A DNA stretch of 49,329 nt from NCBI GenBank assembly GCA_025055015.1, contig JANWYQ010000202.1, positions 1 through 49,329 of the forward strand, written 5' to 3'. Made by a program: the position numbers and the translations under genes. The notes beneath the pieces are model-generated. The model made no database searches. It worked only from the letters and a program-made list of their open reading frames with translations, and was not told the DNA's origin. This DNA is from Caldilineales bacterium. GTDB taxonomy: Bacteria > Chloroflexota > Anaerolineae > JAAEKA01. Of the stretch, positions 33,016 to 42,800 are shown piece after piece; position 1 is the stretch's first letter; each line of letters starts with the position of its first letter.

Positions 33016-33777
33016 ATGCACTTCGACATCTTCACCCTGTTCCCCGAGATGTTCGTCGGCCCCTTCGACGACAGCATCATCGCCCGCGCGCGGCAGGCAG
33101 GCATCGTCAGCATCAGCCTGCACAACATCCGCGACTACGCCGAGGGCAAACACCGCATCACCGACGACTACCCCTACGGCGGCGGCGGTGGCATGGTGAT
33201 GAAGCCGGAGCCCATCTTCCGCGCCGTGGAGACAGTGCTCGGCCTGGAGCCGCGGCGCGCAGACGCGGACCTGCCCCCGCCGTCCACGCCCATCATCCTC
33301 CTCAGCCCCCAGGGCCGGACCTTCAACCAGAGCGTAGCGCTGGAGCTGGCCGCCCATCCTCGCCTGGCCCTCATCTGCGGCCGCTACGAGGGGGTGGACG
33401 AGCGGGTGCGCGCCCATCTGTGCACCGACGAGATCTCCATCGGCGACTACGTGCTCTCCGGCGGCGAGATCGCGGCCATGGTCATCGTGGACGCGGTCAC
33501 CCGGCTGTTGCCCGGCGCGCTGGGCCAGGAGCACGCGGCGGACCAGGACTCCCATGCCACCGGCCTGCTGGAGTACCCCCAGTACACCCGGCCGGCGGAC
33601 TTTCGCGGCTGGCGGGTGCCGGAGGTGCTGCTCTCCGGCCACCACGAGCGGGTGGCGCGCTGGCGGCGACAGCAGTCGTTGCTGCGCACCTGGCAGCGCC
33701 GGCCCGACATGCTGGAGACCGCCTGGCTGACCAAGGAGGACCTGGAGTTCCTGGCCACCCTAACGGCCGACCGATAG
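33016..33777 (+). CDS. trmD: tRNA (guanine-N1)-methyltransferase
   Basis: TrmD methylates G37 of tRNAs with S-adenosylmethionine, preventing frameshifts. The 253-residue protein starts [18 protein letters not shown]. It has [21 protein letters not shown] near 35-55, the SAM-binding trefoil-knot segments [11 protein letters not shown] and [10 protein letters not shown], and the knot closure [24 protein letters not shown] lies five bases before the ATG at 33016; an in-frame GTG 15 bases earlier is unlikely. It leads the translation cluster trmD-rplS-rnhB-yraN-miaA, a common arrangement, though rplS has its own promoter 130 bases downstream. Confidence 0.96.
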   Translation: MHFDIFTLFPEMFVGPFDDSIIARARQAGIVSISLHNIRDYAEGKHRITDDYPYGGGGGMVMKPEPIFRAVETVLGLEPRRADADLPPPSTPIILLSPQGRTFNQSVALELAAHPRLALICGRYEGVDERVRAHLCTDEISIGDYVLSGGEIAAMVIVDAVTRLLPGALGQEHAADQDSHATGLLEYPQYTRPADFRGWRVPEVLLSGHHERVARWRRQQSLLRTWQRRPDMLETAWLTKEDLEFLATLTADR

Positions 33778-33887
33778 GAGGCCTCGCCGGCCTTGACGAG
33801 CCGGGCCGGCGGCGCGGAGGCACGGATCGAACGAGACCCCGGCTTGGCCGCAGCTTCCCCTGCTCCTTGCCGTTGGCCGGGCCGAAT

Positions 33888-33916
33888 TTGTGCCTTGCGC
33901 GTGGGTGTGCTATACT
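33888..33916 (+). promoter_or_regulatory. Promoter for rplS (TTGTGC-17-TATACT)
   Basis: TTGTGC at 33888-33893 and TATACT at 33911-33916 are separated by 17 bases. The transcript would begin near 33923, leaving about 95 bases of leader before rplS. Confidence 0.7.
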
Positions 33917-33921
33917 CCCCG

Positions 33922-34016
33922 CTCGCGACTGAGCGAGCACTGGCCGTCCGGCGCGGGTTGTCCTGGCGCCGGACGGTGGCTATATCAGGACTAAAACGAG
34001 CAGAAAGGCTTCAACT
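33922..34016 (+). promoter_or_regulatory. Structured leader of rplS mRNA
   Basis: The leader contains a perfect 11-bp hairpin, CCGTCCGGCGC (33944-33954) with its complement (33966-33976) around an 11-base loop. A short stem (GCTCG/CGAGC) lies just before it. A U-poor purine/A-rich stretch and AAAGG lead into the ATG. No T-run follows the stem, so it is not an ordinary terminator. L19 autoregulatory leaders are known in some bacteria (Rfam L19_leader); homology to this one is untested. Confidence 0.5.
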
Positions 34017-34373
34017 ATGCAGCACCCGTTGCTTGAGTCCTTGCAACCCCAGCCCCACCCCGGCATTCCGGAGCTGCACGTGGGCGACACCGTGCGCGTC
34101 CACGCGCGCATCGTCGAGGGCAACCGCGAGCGCATCCAGGTCTTCCAGGGCGTGGTGATCCGCATCAACGGCAAGCACTCGGCCGGCGCCAGCTTCACCG
34201 TGCGCCGCATCGCCTCCCACGGCATCGGCGTGGAGCGCACCTTCCTGTTGCACTCCCCGCGCATCGAGAAGGTCGAGGTCCTGCGCAGCGGCAAGGTGCG
34301 CCGGGCCCGGCTGTACTACATGCGCGACCTGCAAGGCAAGGCCTCTCGCCTGCGCGACCGCTCCGAGGCTTGA
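34017..34373 (+). CDS. rplS: 50S ribosomal protein L19
   Basis: The 118-residue ribosomal protein lies at the 30S-50S interface. Family features are [25 protein letters not shown] near 20-45, the strand [40 protein letters not shown] and a basic C-terminal [20 protein letters not shown]. Length is normal. AAAGG precedes the ATG. It is preceded by its own promoter and a hairpin leader, and followed by a strong hairpin before rnhB, so it may be expressed partly as a single-gene mRNA, as fits the high demand for a ribosomal protein. Confidence 0.97.
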   Translation: MQHPLLESLQPQPHPGIPELHVGDTVRVHARIVEGNRERIQVFQGVVIRINGKHSAGASFTVRRIASHGIGVERTFLLHSPRIEKVEVLRSGKVRRARLYYMRDLQGKASRLRDRSEA

Positions 34374-34423
34374 GCGCCGCCGCCTGGGCAGCCAAGGCCG
34401 TATGCCGTCCGTTGTCTTCCCCT

Positions 34424-34456
34424 GGGGCGCAGGGACCTCCCTGCGCCCCGCTGTTT
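34424..34456 (+). terminator. Terminator or attenuator between rplS and rnhB
   Basis: A perfect 11-bp stem (GGGGCGCAGGG 34424-34434 with 34439-34449), loop ACCT, is followed by GCTGTTT. The short T-run suggests partial termination, which would lower rnhB expression relative to rplS. Confidence 0.65.
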
Positions 34457-34470
34457 GAGACGGTAGAAAC

Positions 34471-35124
34471 ATGCAGCGACCAACGGTGGACGAGGAGAGC
34501 CGGCTGTGGGCTGCGGGCTACCGAGCCGTGGCCGGCGTGGACGAGGCTGGCCGCGGCGCGTGGGCCGGACCGGTGGTGGCGGCGGCCGTCATCCTGCCCC
34601 CTGACCTCGCTGCGCTGTGCTCCCAGAGCCCGTGGACGGCGGTGGCCGACTCGAAGCTGCTCAGCCCGGCGCAGCGCGAGGCCCTCTACCCCGCCATCCT
34701 CGCCGCCGCACGCAGCGTCGGCGTCGGCATGGCCTCCGCCCGGCGCATTGACGCCGTGGGCATCCTCCAGGCCACCCGCGAGGCGATGCTGGCCGCCCTG
34801 AGCGCCTTGGACTCGCCGCCTGACTTTGTGCTGGTGGACCACGTGGCCCTGTCGGACGCGCCTGCGCCGCACCGGGCGCTGGTGAAGGGGGATCGGCGGG
34901 TGCTCTCCATTGCCGCTGCTTCGGTGGTGGCCAAGGTGGTCCGCGACCGCTGGATGGCGCAGCTCGACCCGCGGTTTCCCGCCTACGGCTTCGGCCGACA
35001 CAAAGGCTATGGCACGCCGGGCCATCGGGACGCGCTCATGCGCCTCGGGCCGTGCCCGGAACACCGCCGCTCCTTCGCGCCGGTGCAGTCGGCTGTCGCC
35101 GCCCCGGACGCCGCCCGCCCATGA
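34471..35124 (+). CDS. rnhB: Ribonuclease HII
   Basis: The 217-residue enzyme cuts the RNA strand of RNA-DNA hybrids and removes misinserted ribonucleotides. Catalytic motifs are VDEAGRGAWAGP with Asp24-Glu25, DSKLLSPAQRE with the conserved Asp-Ser-Lys, FVLVDH with a further metal-binding Asp, and SIAAASVVAKVVRDRWM, then YGFGRHKGYGTPGH. The Ala/Pro-rich tail is extended slightly. The stop overlaps the yraN start by four bases (ATGA), so the two are translationally coupled. Confidence 0.96.
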   Translation: MQRPTVDEESRLWAAGYRAVAGVDEAGRGAWAGPVVAAAVILPPDLAALCSQSPWTAVADSKLLSPAQREALYPAILAAARSVGVGMASARRIDAVGILQATREAMLAALSALDSPPDFVLVDHVALSDAPAPHRALVKGDRRVLSIAAASVVAKVVRDRWMAQLDPRFPAYGFGRHKGYGTPGHRDALMRLGPCPEHRRSFAPVQSAVAAPDAARP

Positions 35125-35495
35125 CCGACCCCAGACGCTCCCTCGGCGCCGTGGGCGAGCGGCTGGCTGCTGAGTACCTGGCCCAACAGGGCTATCGGGT
35201 CGTGGCTCGCAACTGGCGCAGCGGCCGAGGCGGCGAGATTGACCTAGTGGCGGAGGACGGCGCTTGCCTGGTGATCGTGGAGGTGCGCACCCGCCGCGGG
35301 GAGCGCTTCGGCCCGCCGGAGGAGTCGGTGACCGCGGCCAAGCAGGCTCGCTTGGCCGCCCTGGCCGAAGCTTATGCCCAGGCCGTCGGGTGGGCCGGGC
35401 CGCTGCGGGTGGACGTGGTGGCCGTGCACCTGGCCGCCGACGGCCGGCTGTTGGGCATCCGACACCTGCGGGACGCGGTCGGCGGCCGGCGGTGA
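35121..35495 (+). CDS. yraN: UPF0102 (YraN) nuclease-fold protein
   Basis: The 124-residue protein begins with GAVGERLAAEYLAQQGYRVVARNWR, and the endonuclease-like core GEIDLVAEDGACLVIVEVRTR has the Asp...Glu-x-Lys/Arg arrangement of restriction-enzyme-fold proteins. It closes with LRVDVVAVHL. The precise role is unsettled; UPF0102 members resemble Holliday-junction resolvases and often sit beside rnhB, as here. The ATG overlaps the rnhB stop (ATGA), which fixes the start. Confidence 0.94.
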   Translation: MTDPRRSLGAVGERLAAEYLAQQGYRVVARNWRSGRGGEIDLVAEDGACLVIVEVRTRRGERFGPPEESVTAAKQARLAALAEAYAQAVGWAGPLRVDVVAVHLAADGRLLGIRHLRDAVGGRR

Positions 35496-35613
35496 GGGCC
35501 GTCGGCTGTGGACTGTCGCTGTTCCGCCCCGCGCCGGCGCAACGCGGGCCGGCCCGTTGTGCACGCCGGCGGCAGACACCCCAGGAGCCTTGACACGAGA
35601 GGAACCCACAACG

Positions 35614-36363
35614 ATGAGATCGCGACCGGTGCGAAGGTTGACCTTGCTCTTGCTGCTGGTCCTTGCCCTGCCGTTGGCCGGCTGCGTGGCGCTGACGCCG
35701 GAACCAACCCAGCCCACGGCCGTTGCGGCAGCACCCTCGCCCACGCCACTGCCCACCGTGGCCCCCTCGCCCGAGTCGTCCCCTGCCGGCTCGCCGACCC
35801 CGGCGCCTCCCACGCCCACCGAGGCCCCTAGCACGCCCACCCCCTCCCCGACCCTCGCGCGCGAGACGGCTACGCCGACCGTCACGGCGACCGCGCGGGC
35901 GCCCCTGGCCGTGGCCACCCCCACCGCTCCGCCGCCCCAGCCGACAGCCACGCCCACGCGGCGCACTACCCCCCCGCGGCCCACCGCCACGCCCACCCCG
36001 GCCTGGCCGCAGACGTTGATCCTGCGCGAGGCGGACATCGAAGCGGCAGCGGCCAGGAACGCCGTGCCGGGCCTGCAGGTGCAGGGCCTCGACGTCACCC
36101 TCGGCAGCGGCGGCATGGTCCTGACCTTCGCCAGCCTGCGCTACGGTTTCGTGTCCCTGCGCAACGTCACCGTGCAGGGATCTTTCGCCGTGGCCAACGG
36201 CGACGTGAACTTCGTGGCGGAGCGCATCCAGCCGCGCAACCCGGCCACCTCCATCATCCCCGGCGCCATCAACCAGGCGCTGGACAACTATCTGGCGGCC
36301 TGGTACGTGGAAAGCCTGCGGGTGGAGCCCGGCCGGCTGGTGGCGCAGGTGCGACCCCGCTGA
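35614..36363 (+). CDS. Lipoprotein with Pro/Thr linker
   Basis: The 249-residue lipoprotein has an N-terminal basic region, a hydrophobic signal and lipobox LPLAGC (Cys23). A long Pro/Thr/Ala linker follows (about 27-128), then a C-terminal domain (about 130-249) opening WPQTLILREADIEAAAARN and including VQGLDVTLGSGGMVLTFASL and a helix IPGAINQALDNYLAAWYVE, which resembles LmeA/DUF2993-type lipid-binding folds. The start at 35614 is chosen because the signal peptide follows directly and AGAGGA lies upstream; the open frame upstream of it is antisense-like. It sits in the housekeeping cluster between yraN and miaA, with 25 bases to miaA. Confidence 0.78.
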   Translation: MRSRPVRRLTLLLLLVLALPLAGCVALTPEPTQPTAVAAAPSPTPLPTVAPSPESSPAGSPTPAPPTPTEAPSTPTPSPTLARETATPTVTATARAPLAVATPTAPPPQPTATPTRRTTPPRPTATPTPAWPQTLILREADIEAAAARNAVPGLQVQGLDVTLGSGGMVLTFASLRYGFVSLRNVTVQGSFAVANGDVNFVAERIQPRNPATSIIPGAINQALDNYLAAWYVESLRVEPGRLVAQVRPR

Positions 36364-36388
36364 CGGCAGCGCCGAGAGGGCTACACCG

Positions 36389-37327
36389 ATGCGAGCTTCC
36401 GTCCCTCCCCTGGTAGCTATCGTGGGGCCAACCGCCGTCGGCAAGAGCGCCTTGGCCCTGGAGGCTGCCCAGCGCCTGGGCGGCGAGATCGTGTCGGCCG
36501 ACAGCCGGCAGATCTACCGGGGGATGGACATCGGCACCGACAAGCCGACCCCTGAACAGCGCCGACGGGTGCCCCACCACCTGCTGGACGTGGTGGAGCC
36601 GGACCAGGTCTTCACCCTGGCCCAGTACCAGCGGGCTGCGTACAACGCCATCGCAGACATCCACGAGCGGGGCAGGCTGCCCCTGCTGGTGGGAGGCACG
36701 GGCCTGTACGTTCGCGCAGTCCTGGAAGGGTTGCACATCCCCGAGGTGCCGCCGGACCCTGCGCTGCGGCAGGAGCTGGAGGCCTTTGCCCAGGCGGAGG
36801 GCGCCCAGGCGCTGCACGCCCGGCTGGCTGCCCTAGACCCAGATGCTGCCCGGCGCATTGACCCTCGCAACGTCCGCCGGGTGGTGCGTGCGTTGGAGGT
36901 GACCCTCTTGACGGGGGTCCCCATCAGCCGGCTGCAGCAGGCCAGCCCCCCGCCTTTCCGCGTGCTGCGCATCGGCCTCACCCGGCCCCGGCCGGTGCTA
37001 TACGCCCGCATTGACCGCCGCGTGGACGCCATGATCGAGGCCGGTCTGGTGGAGGAGGTCCGCCGGCTGCTCGAGGCCGGCTACTCGCCCAGCCTGCCGG
37101 CGCTCACCGGCCTCGGCTATCGCCAGATCATCCAGTATCTGCAGGGGGAGCTGAGCCTGGCCGAGGCGGTGGCCGCCATCAAACAGCAGACCCGCCGCTT
37201 CGTTCGCCAACAGGCCACCTGGTTTCGGCTGGACGACCCTCAAATTCGGTGGTTCGACCTAGAGCTAGCGTCCTCCGCCGACGTGATCGGGGAGGTACAG
37301 CGCTGGTTGGAGCAGACCTCCGGCTAA
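36389..37327 (+). CDS. miaA: tRNA dimethylallyltransferase
   Basis: MiaA adds the isopentenyl group to A37 of UNN-reading tRNAs. The 312-residue protein has a P-loop GPTAVGKS (13-20), SADSRQIYRGMDIGTDKPT (38-56), VGGTGLYVRAVLEG near 111-124, the tRNA-contacting DPRNVRRVVRALEV and GLGYRQIIQYLQGE near 240. It ends with the TRRFVRQQATWFR signature. Length is typical. It is the last gene of the trmD-rplS-rnhB-yraN-lipoprotein-miaA series; two tRNA position-37 modification enzymes thus bracket the cluster. The 157 bases after it show no convincing terminator. Confidence 0.96.
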   Translation: MRASVPPLVAIVGPTAVGKSALALEAAQRLGGEIVSADSRQIYRGMDIGTDKPTPEQRRRVPHHLLDVVEPDQVFTLAQYQRAAYNAIADIHERGRLPLLVGGTGLYVRAVLEGLHIPEVPPDPALRQELEAFAQAEGAQALHARLAALDPDAARRIDPRNVRRVVRALEVTLLTGVPISRLQQASPPPFRVLRIGLTRPRPVLYARIDRRVDAMIEAGLVEEVRRLLEAGYSPSLPALTGLGYRQIIQYLQGELSLAEAVAAIKQQTRRFVRQQATWFRLDDPQIRWFDLELASSADVIGEVQRWLEQTSG

Positions 37328-37484
37328 TCGGTTGAGGGGGCTGTTTTTCTGGGGGGATCGGCTGGACGCGACCACAGCCGTCACCTTTGCGCCTCGCGTG
37401 CGTCTTCAGCGGTAGACGGGGTGCCCGTCGTTTCTCACGCGGTGTTGGCTCGACACTCGCGCATTCCACTTCGGGAGCTAGGCT

Positions 37485-39716
37485 GTGAAGATCGGTGGTC
37501 TCGACACGCGCCGCAGGCGCGACAAAGCGTTGGCTTGGTCGGCAGTGTTCTTAGTGATGAGTCTGGTCGCAACTGCCATGGTCGGCAACCCACGCGCCGA
37601 GGCCGGCGTTCCAAAGCCGCCCGGCGTGTCCCAGCCAGCCCCACTGGCTGCTCCGCCATCGTCCGGCGGGGCGCCGGCGGTGTGTTTGGACGCCTACGAG
37701 CCGGACAACTCACCGGCTCAGGCCTCGCTGTTGGCGACCGATGGCACCGTGCAAACCCACACCTTCCACACGGTGGGAGACCAGGACTGGATCGCCTTTG
37801 ACGCCGACGAGGGACAGGTCTACACCCTGACCACCTTTAACCTGCTCTTGGACACCGACACGGTGTTGCGCCTCTACGACACCGACGGCAGCCGCATTTT
37901 GGACGCCAACGACGACTGCCCCGGCGCAGTGCAGCCTTTCTCCTCCTGCATCAGCTGGACGGCGCCGGCCAGCGGCCGCTACTACGCCATGGTCAAGGAG
38001 TTCTTCAACCGCGGGGAGTGCTTGGGCTACGACTTCAACATTCGCAGCAGCACGGTGTCGTTCGCCAGCTTCGTGCCCATGATCATGCGCGCGGCGCCCA
38101 CTCCCACGCCTACCGCCACGCCCACCGACACGCCGACGCCGACGGCTACGGCCACGTTCACCCCCACGCCCACGGCCACACCCACCGCCACGCCCAGCCC
38201 GACGGCCACGGCCACGCCGACGCCGACAGCGACGGCCACCGCTACGCCGACGCCGACGGCCACGCCGACCGCCACGCCCACCCCCACCGCAACGCCCACG
38301 CCCACCGCCACGCCCACCGCGACGCCCACGGCCACCCCCACTGCCACGGCGACGCCCACGGCCACGCCGAGCCCGACGGCCACGCCTACGCCCACGGCCA
38401 CCGCCACGCCCACGGCGACCCCGACGCCAGAGGACACCCCGACCCCGGGCCCGACGCCCACGCCCACTGCAACCCCCACGGCCACGGCGACGCCTACCGA
38501 CACGCCGACGCCTACCCATACGCCCACAGCCACTCCGACCTTCACGCCAACGGCGACGCCCACGGCCACGCCCACCTTTACGCCCACGGCTACGCCGACC
38601 TGGACACCGACGCCCACCTTCACGCCCACCGCCACGCCTACTTTCACGCCGACGGCTACCCCCACCCGGACGCCGACGCCCACGGCCACGCCGACCTTCA
38701 CCCCCACCGCCACCCCGACGTGGACGCCGACGCCCACGGCCACGCCGACGGCTACCTTCACGCCCACGCCAACGCCCACCCTGCCCATCACCGTCTACCG
38801 GCTGATGGTGCCCGGCATGTTGACGCCTAACGGGTTGGCCGCCAATCCCAACACCAACCGCATCTACATCACCAGCCGGGACAACGACCAGCTCTTCGTG
38901 ATGGAGGGCCAGTTCAACGACGTGATTGCGCAAGTCCAGACTGGCGACCAGCCCTTTGGCGTGGCGGTCAATCCCGTGACCAACAAGGTGTACGTGGCGG
39001 CTTTCGGCGACGGCCAGCTCACCGTGGTCAACGGCCTGTCTAACCAGGTGATCAAGGCCCTCTACCTCGGGCCGGGGCTGACCTACGTGGGCGTGAACAC
39101 GGCCACCAACCGGGTGTACGTCGTCAGCCACGCTATGAACGCGCTGTTCATCCTGGATGGCATCGCGGACACGGTGCTGGACATTCGGGGCACCGGCGGC
39201 GGCGGCGCGTTTGGCCTGGCCGTCAACCAGGCGCTGAACCGGGTGTACGTCAGCCATCGCGACACGCAGGACATCGTGACCATGGACGGCGCAGGCAACC
39301 AGGTGCCGGGCCAGCGCATCCGGCTGGCCACGCCGGGCGGCGTGCCCTATGCCCTCGGCTTGAACCCCAACACCGGCAAGCTCTACGCCATGGTCGGTCC
39401 GGCCAGCAACGTGGACCGCGCCGAGATCTACCAAACTGCTGCCAGTGGCCTGAGCTACCTGGGCACGGTGCTGGTCGGCGCGGGCGGCTCCAACGGCGGC
39501 GGCGGCATCGCCGTGAACACAACCACCAATCGGGTCTACGTTACCAACTCCCAGGCTAACACGGTCAGCATCATCAACGGGATCACCAACCTGCTGATGG
39601 GCTCGGTGGCCGTGGGGGAGGACCCCTTTGGCATCGTGGCTAACCCTGCCACCAACTTGATCTACGTAGGCAACCGCGCCAGCAACTACCTAAGCCTGAT
39701 GTCGGACGATTTCTAG
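37485..39716 (+). CDS. Secreted PPC plus YVTN beta-propeller surface protein
   Basis: The 743-residue exported protein starts with GTG (GGGAG about nine bases upstream) and has a signal-like helix (16-32). A PPC-type beta domain spans about 66-195 ([39 protein letters not shown]). The short motif FVPMIMRA precedes a roughly 230-residue Thr/Pro/Ala linker (204-432). A beta-propeller of YVTN/NHL-like repeats follows (about 435-743), repeating the pattern [23 protein letters not shown] every 40-45 residues. It probably acts in surface adhesion, ligand binding or protein interaction. The next gene encodes a larger relative with the same propeller, so the pair probably arose by duplication and domain shuffling. 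Confidence 0.85.
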   Translation: MKIGGLDTRRRRDKALAWSAVFLVMSLVATAMVGNPRAEAGVPKPPGVSQPAPLAAPPSSGGAPAVCLDAYEPDNSPAQASLLATDGTVQTHTFHTVGDQDWIAFDADEGQVYTLTTFNLLLDTDTVLRLYDTDGSRILDANDDCPGAVQPFSSCISWTAPASGRYYAMVKEFFNRGECLGYDFNIRSSTVSFASFVPMIMRAAPTPTPTATPTDTPTPTATATFTPTPTATPTATPSPTATATPTPTATATATPTPTATPTATPTPTATPTPTATPTATPTATPTATATPTATPSPTATPTPTATATPTATPTPEDTPTPGPTPTPTATPTATATPTDTPTPTHTPTATPTFTPTATPTATPTFTPTATPTWTPTPTFTPTATPTFTPTATPTRTPTPTATPTFTPTATPTWTPTPTATPTATFTPTPTPTLPITVYRLMVPGMLTPNGLAANPNTNRIYITSRDNDQLFVMEGQFNDVIAQVQTGDQPFGVAVNPVTNKVYVAAFGDGQLTVVNGLSNQVIKALYLGPGLTYVGVNTATNRVYVVSHAMNALFILDGIADTVLDIRGTGGGGAFGLAVNQALNRVYVSHRDTQDIVTMDGAGNQVPGQRIRLATPGGVPYALGLNPNTGKLYAMVGPASNVDRAEIYQTAASGLSYLGTVLVGAGGSNGGGGIAVNTTTNRVYVTNSQANTVSIINGITNLLMGSVAVGEDPFGIVANPATNLIYVGNRASNYLSLMSDDF
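38096..38781 (+). repeat. Coding minisatellite for a Thr/Pro linker
   Basis: About 690 bases of degenerate ACGCCCACG/GCCACGCCG-type triplet-phased repeats encode the linker of the first YVTN protein. Because almost every codon is ACN, CCN, GCN or TTC, several frames on both strands stay open. Smaller arrays of the same kind lie at about 41695-41818 and 42216-42400 in the next gene. Confidence 0.85.
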
Positions 39717-39816
39717 CGAGCTGTCTTGACGACCAAGACAAGCCAAGCCGCAGAGAGGCTGGGCGGACGGCGCCAAGCCCGGCGCCGACGGCTTCCCTCT
39801 CGGAGTGGAGGCGACC

Positions 39817-42800
39817 ATGAAGACTAAGTATCAACGCCTGCTGGTCGGGTTAGCCCTGCTGGCAGGCCTGGGCCTGGTAGGGCCGGGCCGGTCGGCGCTG
39901 CAGGCGGCGCCCGCCCTGCCGTCAGATCCGGACTCCAGCCTGACGATCAACATCACGCCGTCCGTGCCTATGGCCCTGAAACCATCCCAGACGGCCACCA
40001 TCAGCTGGACCATCACGCCCACCTCGACGCCGCTGCTCGTCACCTACCAGCTTAGGAACGCGGACACCAACACCGTGGTGGAGACCCAGGTGTACCCCGG
40101 CGCCACGGGCCTGAACGTGACCCGCTTCTATACGCTCCCGGCCAGCTTCACCCTGCCCGTGGGAGTGCCCTATCAGCATATGGAGGTGCAGATCGAGTAC
40201 TTCTCCCAGGAGACCGGGATGGAGTTTCGCGTGATTTCGATCTTCTGGGTGACCCAGAACACGGGCGACCTGCTGGTGCAGAAGTTCGACGATCGGGACG
40301 GGGACGGCATCCGCGATCCCGGCGAGCCGCCCGTGCCCGGCGTGCTCTTCATCCTCAGTACCGCCAGCGACACCCTGGCCCAGGCCACCAACAGCAACGG
40401 CGAGATCCTGTGGAACGACATCCCCATCGGCACCTACACGGTCACGGAGCAGGTGCCGACGGGCTGGGTGGCCACGACCCCCTCCATCCGGGTGGTGCAG
40501 GTGCAGACGGACCAACAGACCACCGTGGTCTTCGGCGATCGGCGGATCCCCGGCAGCCTGCAGGCAGTGGTTTTCGTGGATCGGGACGGCGATGGGGTGC
40601 AGGACCCCGGCGAGCCGCCTTTTCCCGGCGCCACCGTGGCCTTCGTCTCGCCCTGCGGCGACGACAGCAGCGGCGTGACCGACGCAGCCGGCCAGGTGAC
40701 GTGGACCAACCGCTGCGTGGGCTCCTACACCGTCAACCTGACGGTGCCGCCGGGCTACGTGGTGATCGGCGCGGCCGGCCAGACGGCCGTGGTTTCCTCC
40801 GGCGCTACCACCACGGTGCGCTTCGGCATACGCGGCCAGGGCAACCTGCTGGTTTGCAAGTTCGAGGACCGCAACGGCAACGGCGTCCAGGACTCCGGCG
40901 AGCCCGTGGTGTCAGGAGTGAGCGTCGCCTTCGTCAGCGAGTTCAGCCAGTCGGGCAGCGGCGTCACCGACACCAGCGGCTGCTACCGGTGGGCCGCCGT
41001 GCCGGCGGGCTCCTACACCGTGAGCGAACAGCCGCCAACCAGCTGCCAGCCCACCAACAACCCCTATCCGGTTTCGGCGACGGTCGCCGCGGGACAGGAA
41101 ACGCAGGTCAAGCTGGGCAACCGCTGTTTCGGCCAGCTCCAGGTGCGGACCTGGGTGGACGCGGACGGCAACGGCGTGTGGGACAGCGGCGAGGCTCCCC
41201 TGCCCGGCGTGAGCGTGTCGTGGACCAACGAGTTCGGCGAAGTCGGCGCCAACGTCAGCCCCGCGTCGGGCATTCTCACCTGGAGCTCGGCGCCGCGCGG
41301 GAACTACACCGTCGTCGGAACCGTGTTGCCCGGCTACGTCGCCACCACCCCGCACACCCAGGCGGTGGCCGTGCCGGTCGGCGGCACCACCGTGGTGTAT
41401 TTCGGCCAGCGCCTCGCCGTAGGATGCGTGGATGGCTACAAGATTGACGACTTCCACGTGGGGCTGCCCGGCTGGGTGATCCGCGGGCGCCTCAGCGACG
41501 GCACCGGGCCGCTCTTACAGGCCATCACCGACGGCACGGGCTACTTCCGCTTCGACAACGTACCCCTGGGCACCTACACCTTCTGGGAGGTGATGCAGCC
41601 GGGCTGGGCGCCCGTGACCCTAGCGCAGTTTGAGGTGCCGGTGACCCAGCCGGGGCCGACTTGCGTGCGCATTCGCTTCAAGAACCGCCAGGCCACGCCC
41701 ACGCCCACCTCGTCGCCTGGCGCCCGGCCGACTGCCACGCCCACCCCGACGCCCACTGCCACGCCCACCTCGCTGCCTGGCCAGATGCCCGCTGGCACGC
41801 CAACCCCCACGCCGACCTCGCCCGGCAACCGGCTCTACATGCCCATGCTGTTCAAGAACGCCGAGGACCCGGTCTGGCTGATGGCGGCCGCCCAGATGGC
41901 GCAGCCGCTGGTGACGCCCACGCCGACGCCCACCGCGACCCCGCAGGGCGCAGGCTGCGTCGAGGGCACCAAGATAGACGACCTGCACGTCGGTCTCCCC
42001 GGCTGGGTGGTGCACATCCAGGCCCAGAGCGGCTCCTGGCAGGCCACCGCCACCACCAACGGCCTGGGCTACTTCCGCTTCAACGGCGTGCCGGCTGGGG
42101 TCTACACCATGTGGGAGGACATGCAGCCGGGCTGGGCGCCGGTCACTGCGCCGAGCTTCAGCGTGACGGTGCCGGCCGGGTCGCAGTGCGTGGTGGTCCG
42201 CTTCAAGAACCGCCAGGCCACCCCCACGCCCACGGCCACTCCCACCGCTACAATGACGCCCACGGCCACCCCCACCGCTACAGCGACGCCCACTGCGACG
42301 GCCACTCCCACTGCCACAGCGACGCCCACGGCCACGCCGACCCGCACGGCGACCCCGACGGCCACACCCACTGCCACCGCCACCCGCACGCCCACGGTGC
42401 GGCTGGGCTGCATTGACGGCCAGAAGGTCAACGACTCCAACGTCGGCCTGGAGAACTGGGTCATCCACGTGCAGCGGGCGGACGGCACCGGGCCGGTCTA
42501 CACCGATCTCACCGACAGCAACGGCTACTACCGCTTCGATGGCCTGCCACTGGGGCTCTATCGGATCTGGGAGGAGCTGCAGCCGGGCTGGGAGCCGGTG
42601 ACGTCGCCCGACTACCAGGTGAACCTCAGCCGCACCGACGTCTGTCTCACCACCCGCTTCCAGAACCGGGTGGCGCCGCCCACCCCGACGCCTACGCCGA
42701 CCCAGCCGCCCAGCGTCATCCCCAACATCCCCTATCCCAAGGGGATCGCCGTGAACCGCACCACCAACCGGGTCTTCGTGGCCAGCCGCACCGCCAACGC

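Noticed and set aside
34195-36444. Long minus-strand frame (about 750 codons) opposite rplS-rnhB-yraN-lipoprotein
   Set aside because: It is antisense to four well-supported genes, with a Gly/Arg-rich translation and no ribosome site.
38096-38781. CRISPR-like array of short repeats
   Set aside because: Units are 6-12 bases, degenerate, triplet-phased and inside a secreted protein; there are no unique spacers of constant length.
38027-38791. Stop-free antisense frame made of Val-Gly-Val repeats
   Set aside because: It is the reverse complement of the Thr/Pro-coding minisatellite; the openness is forced by composition.
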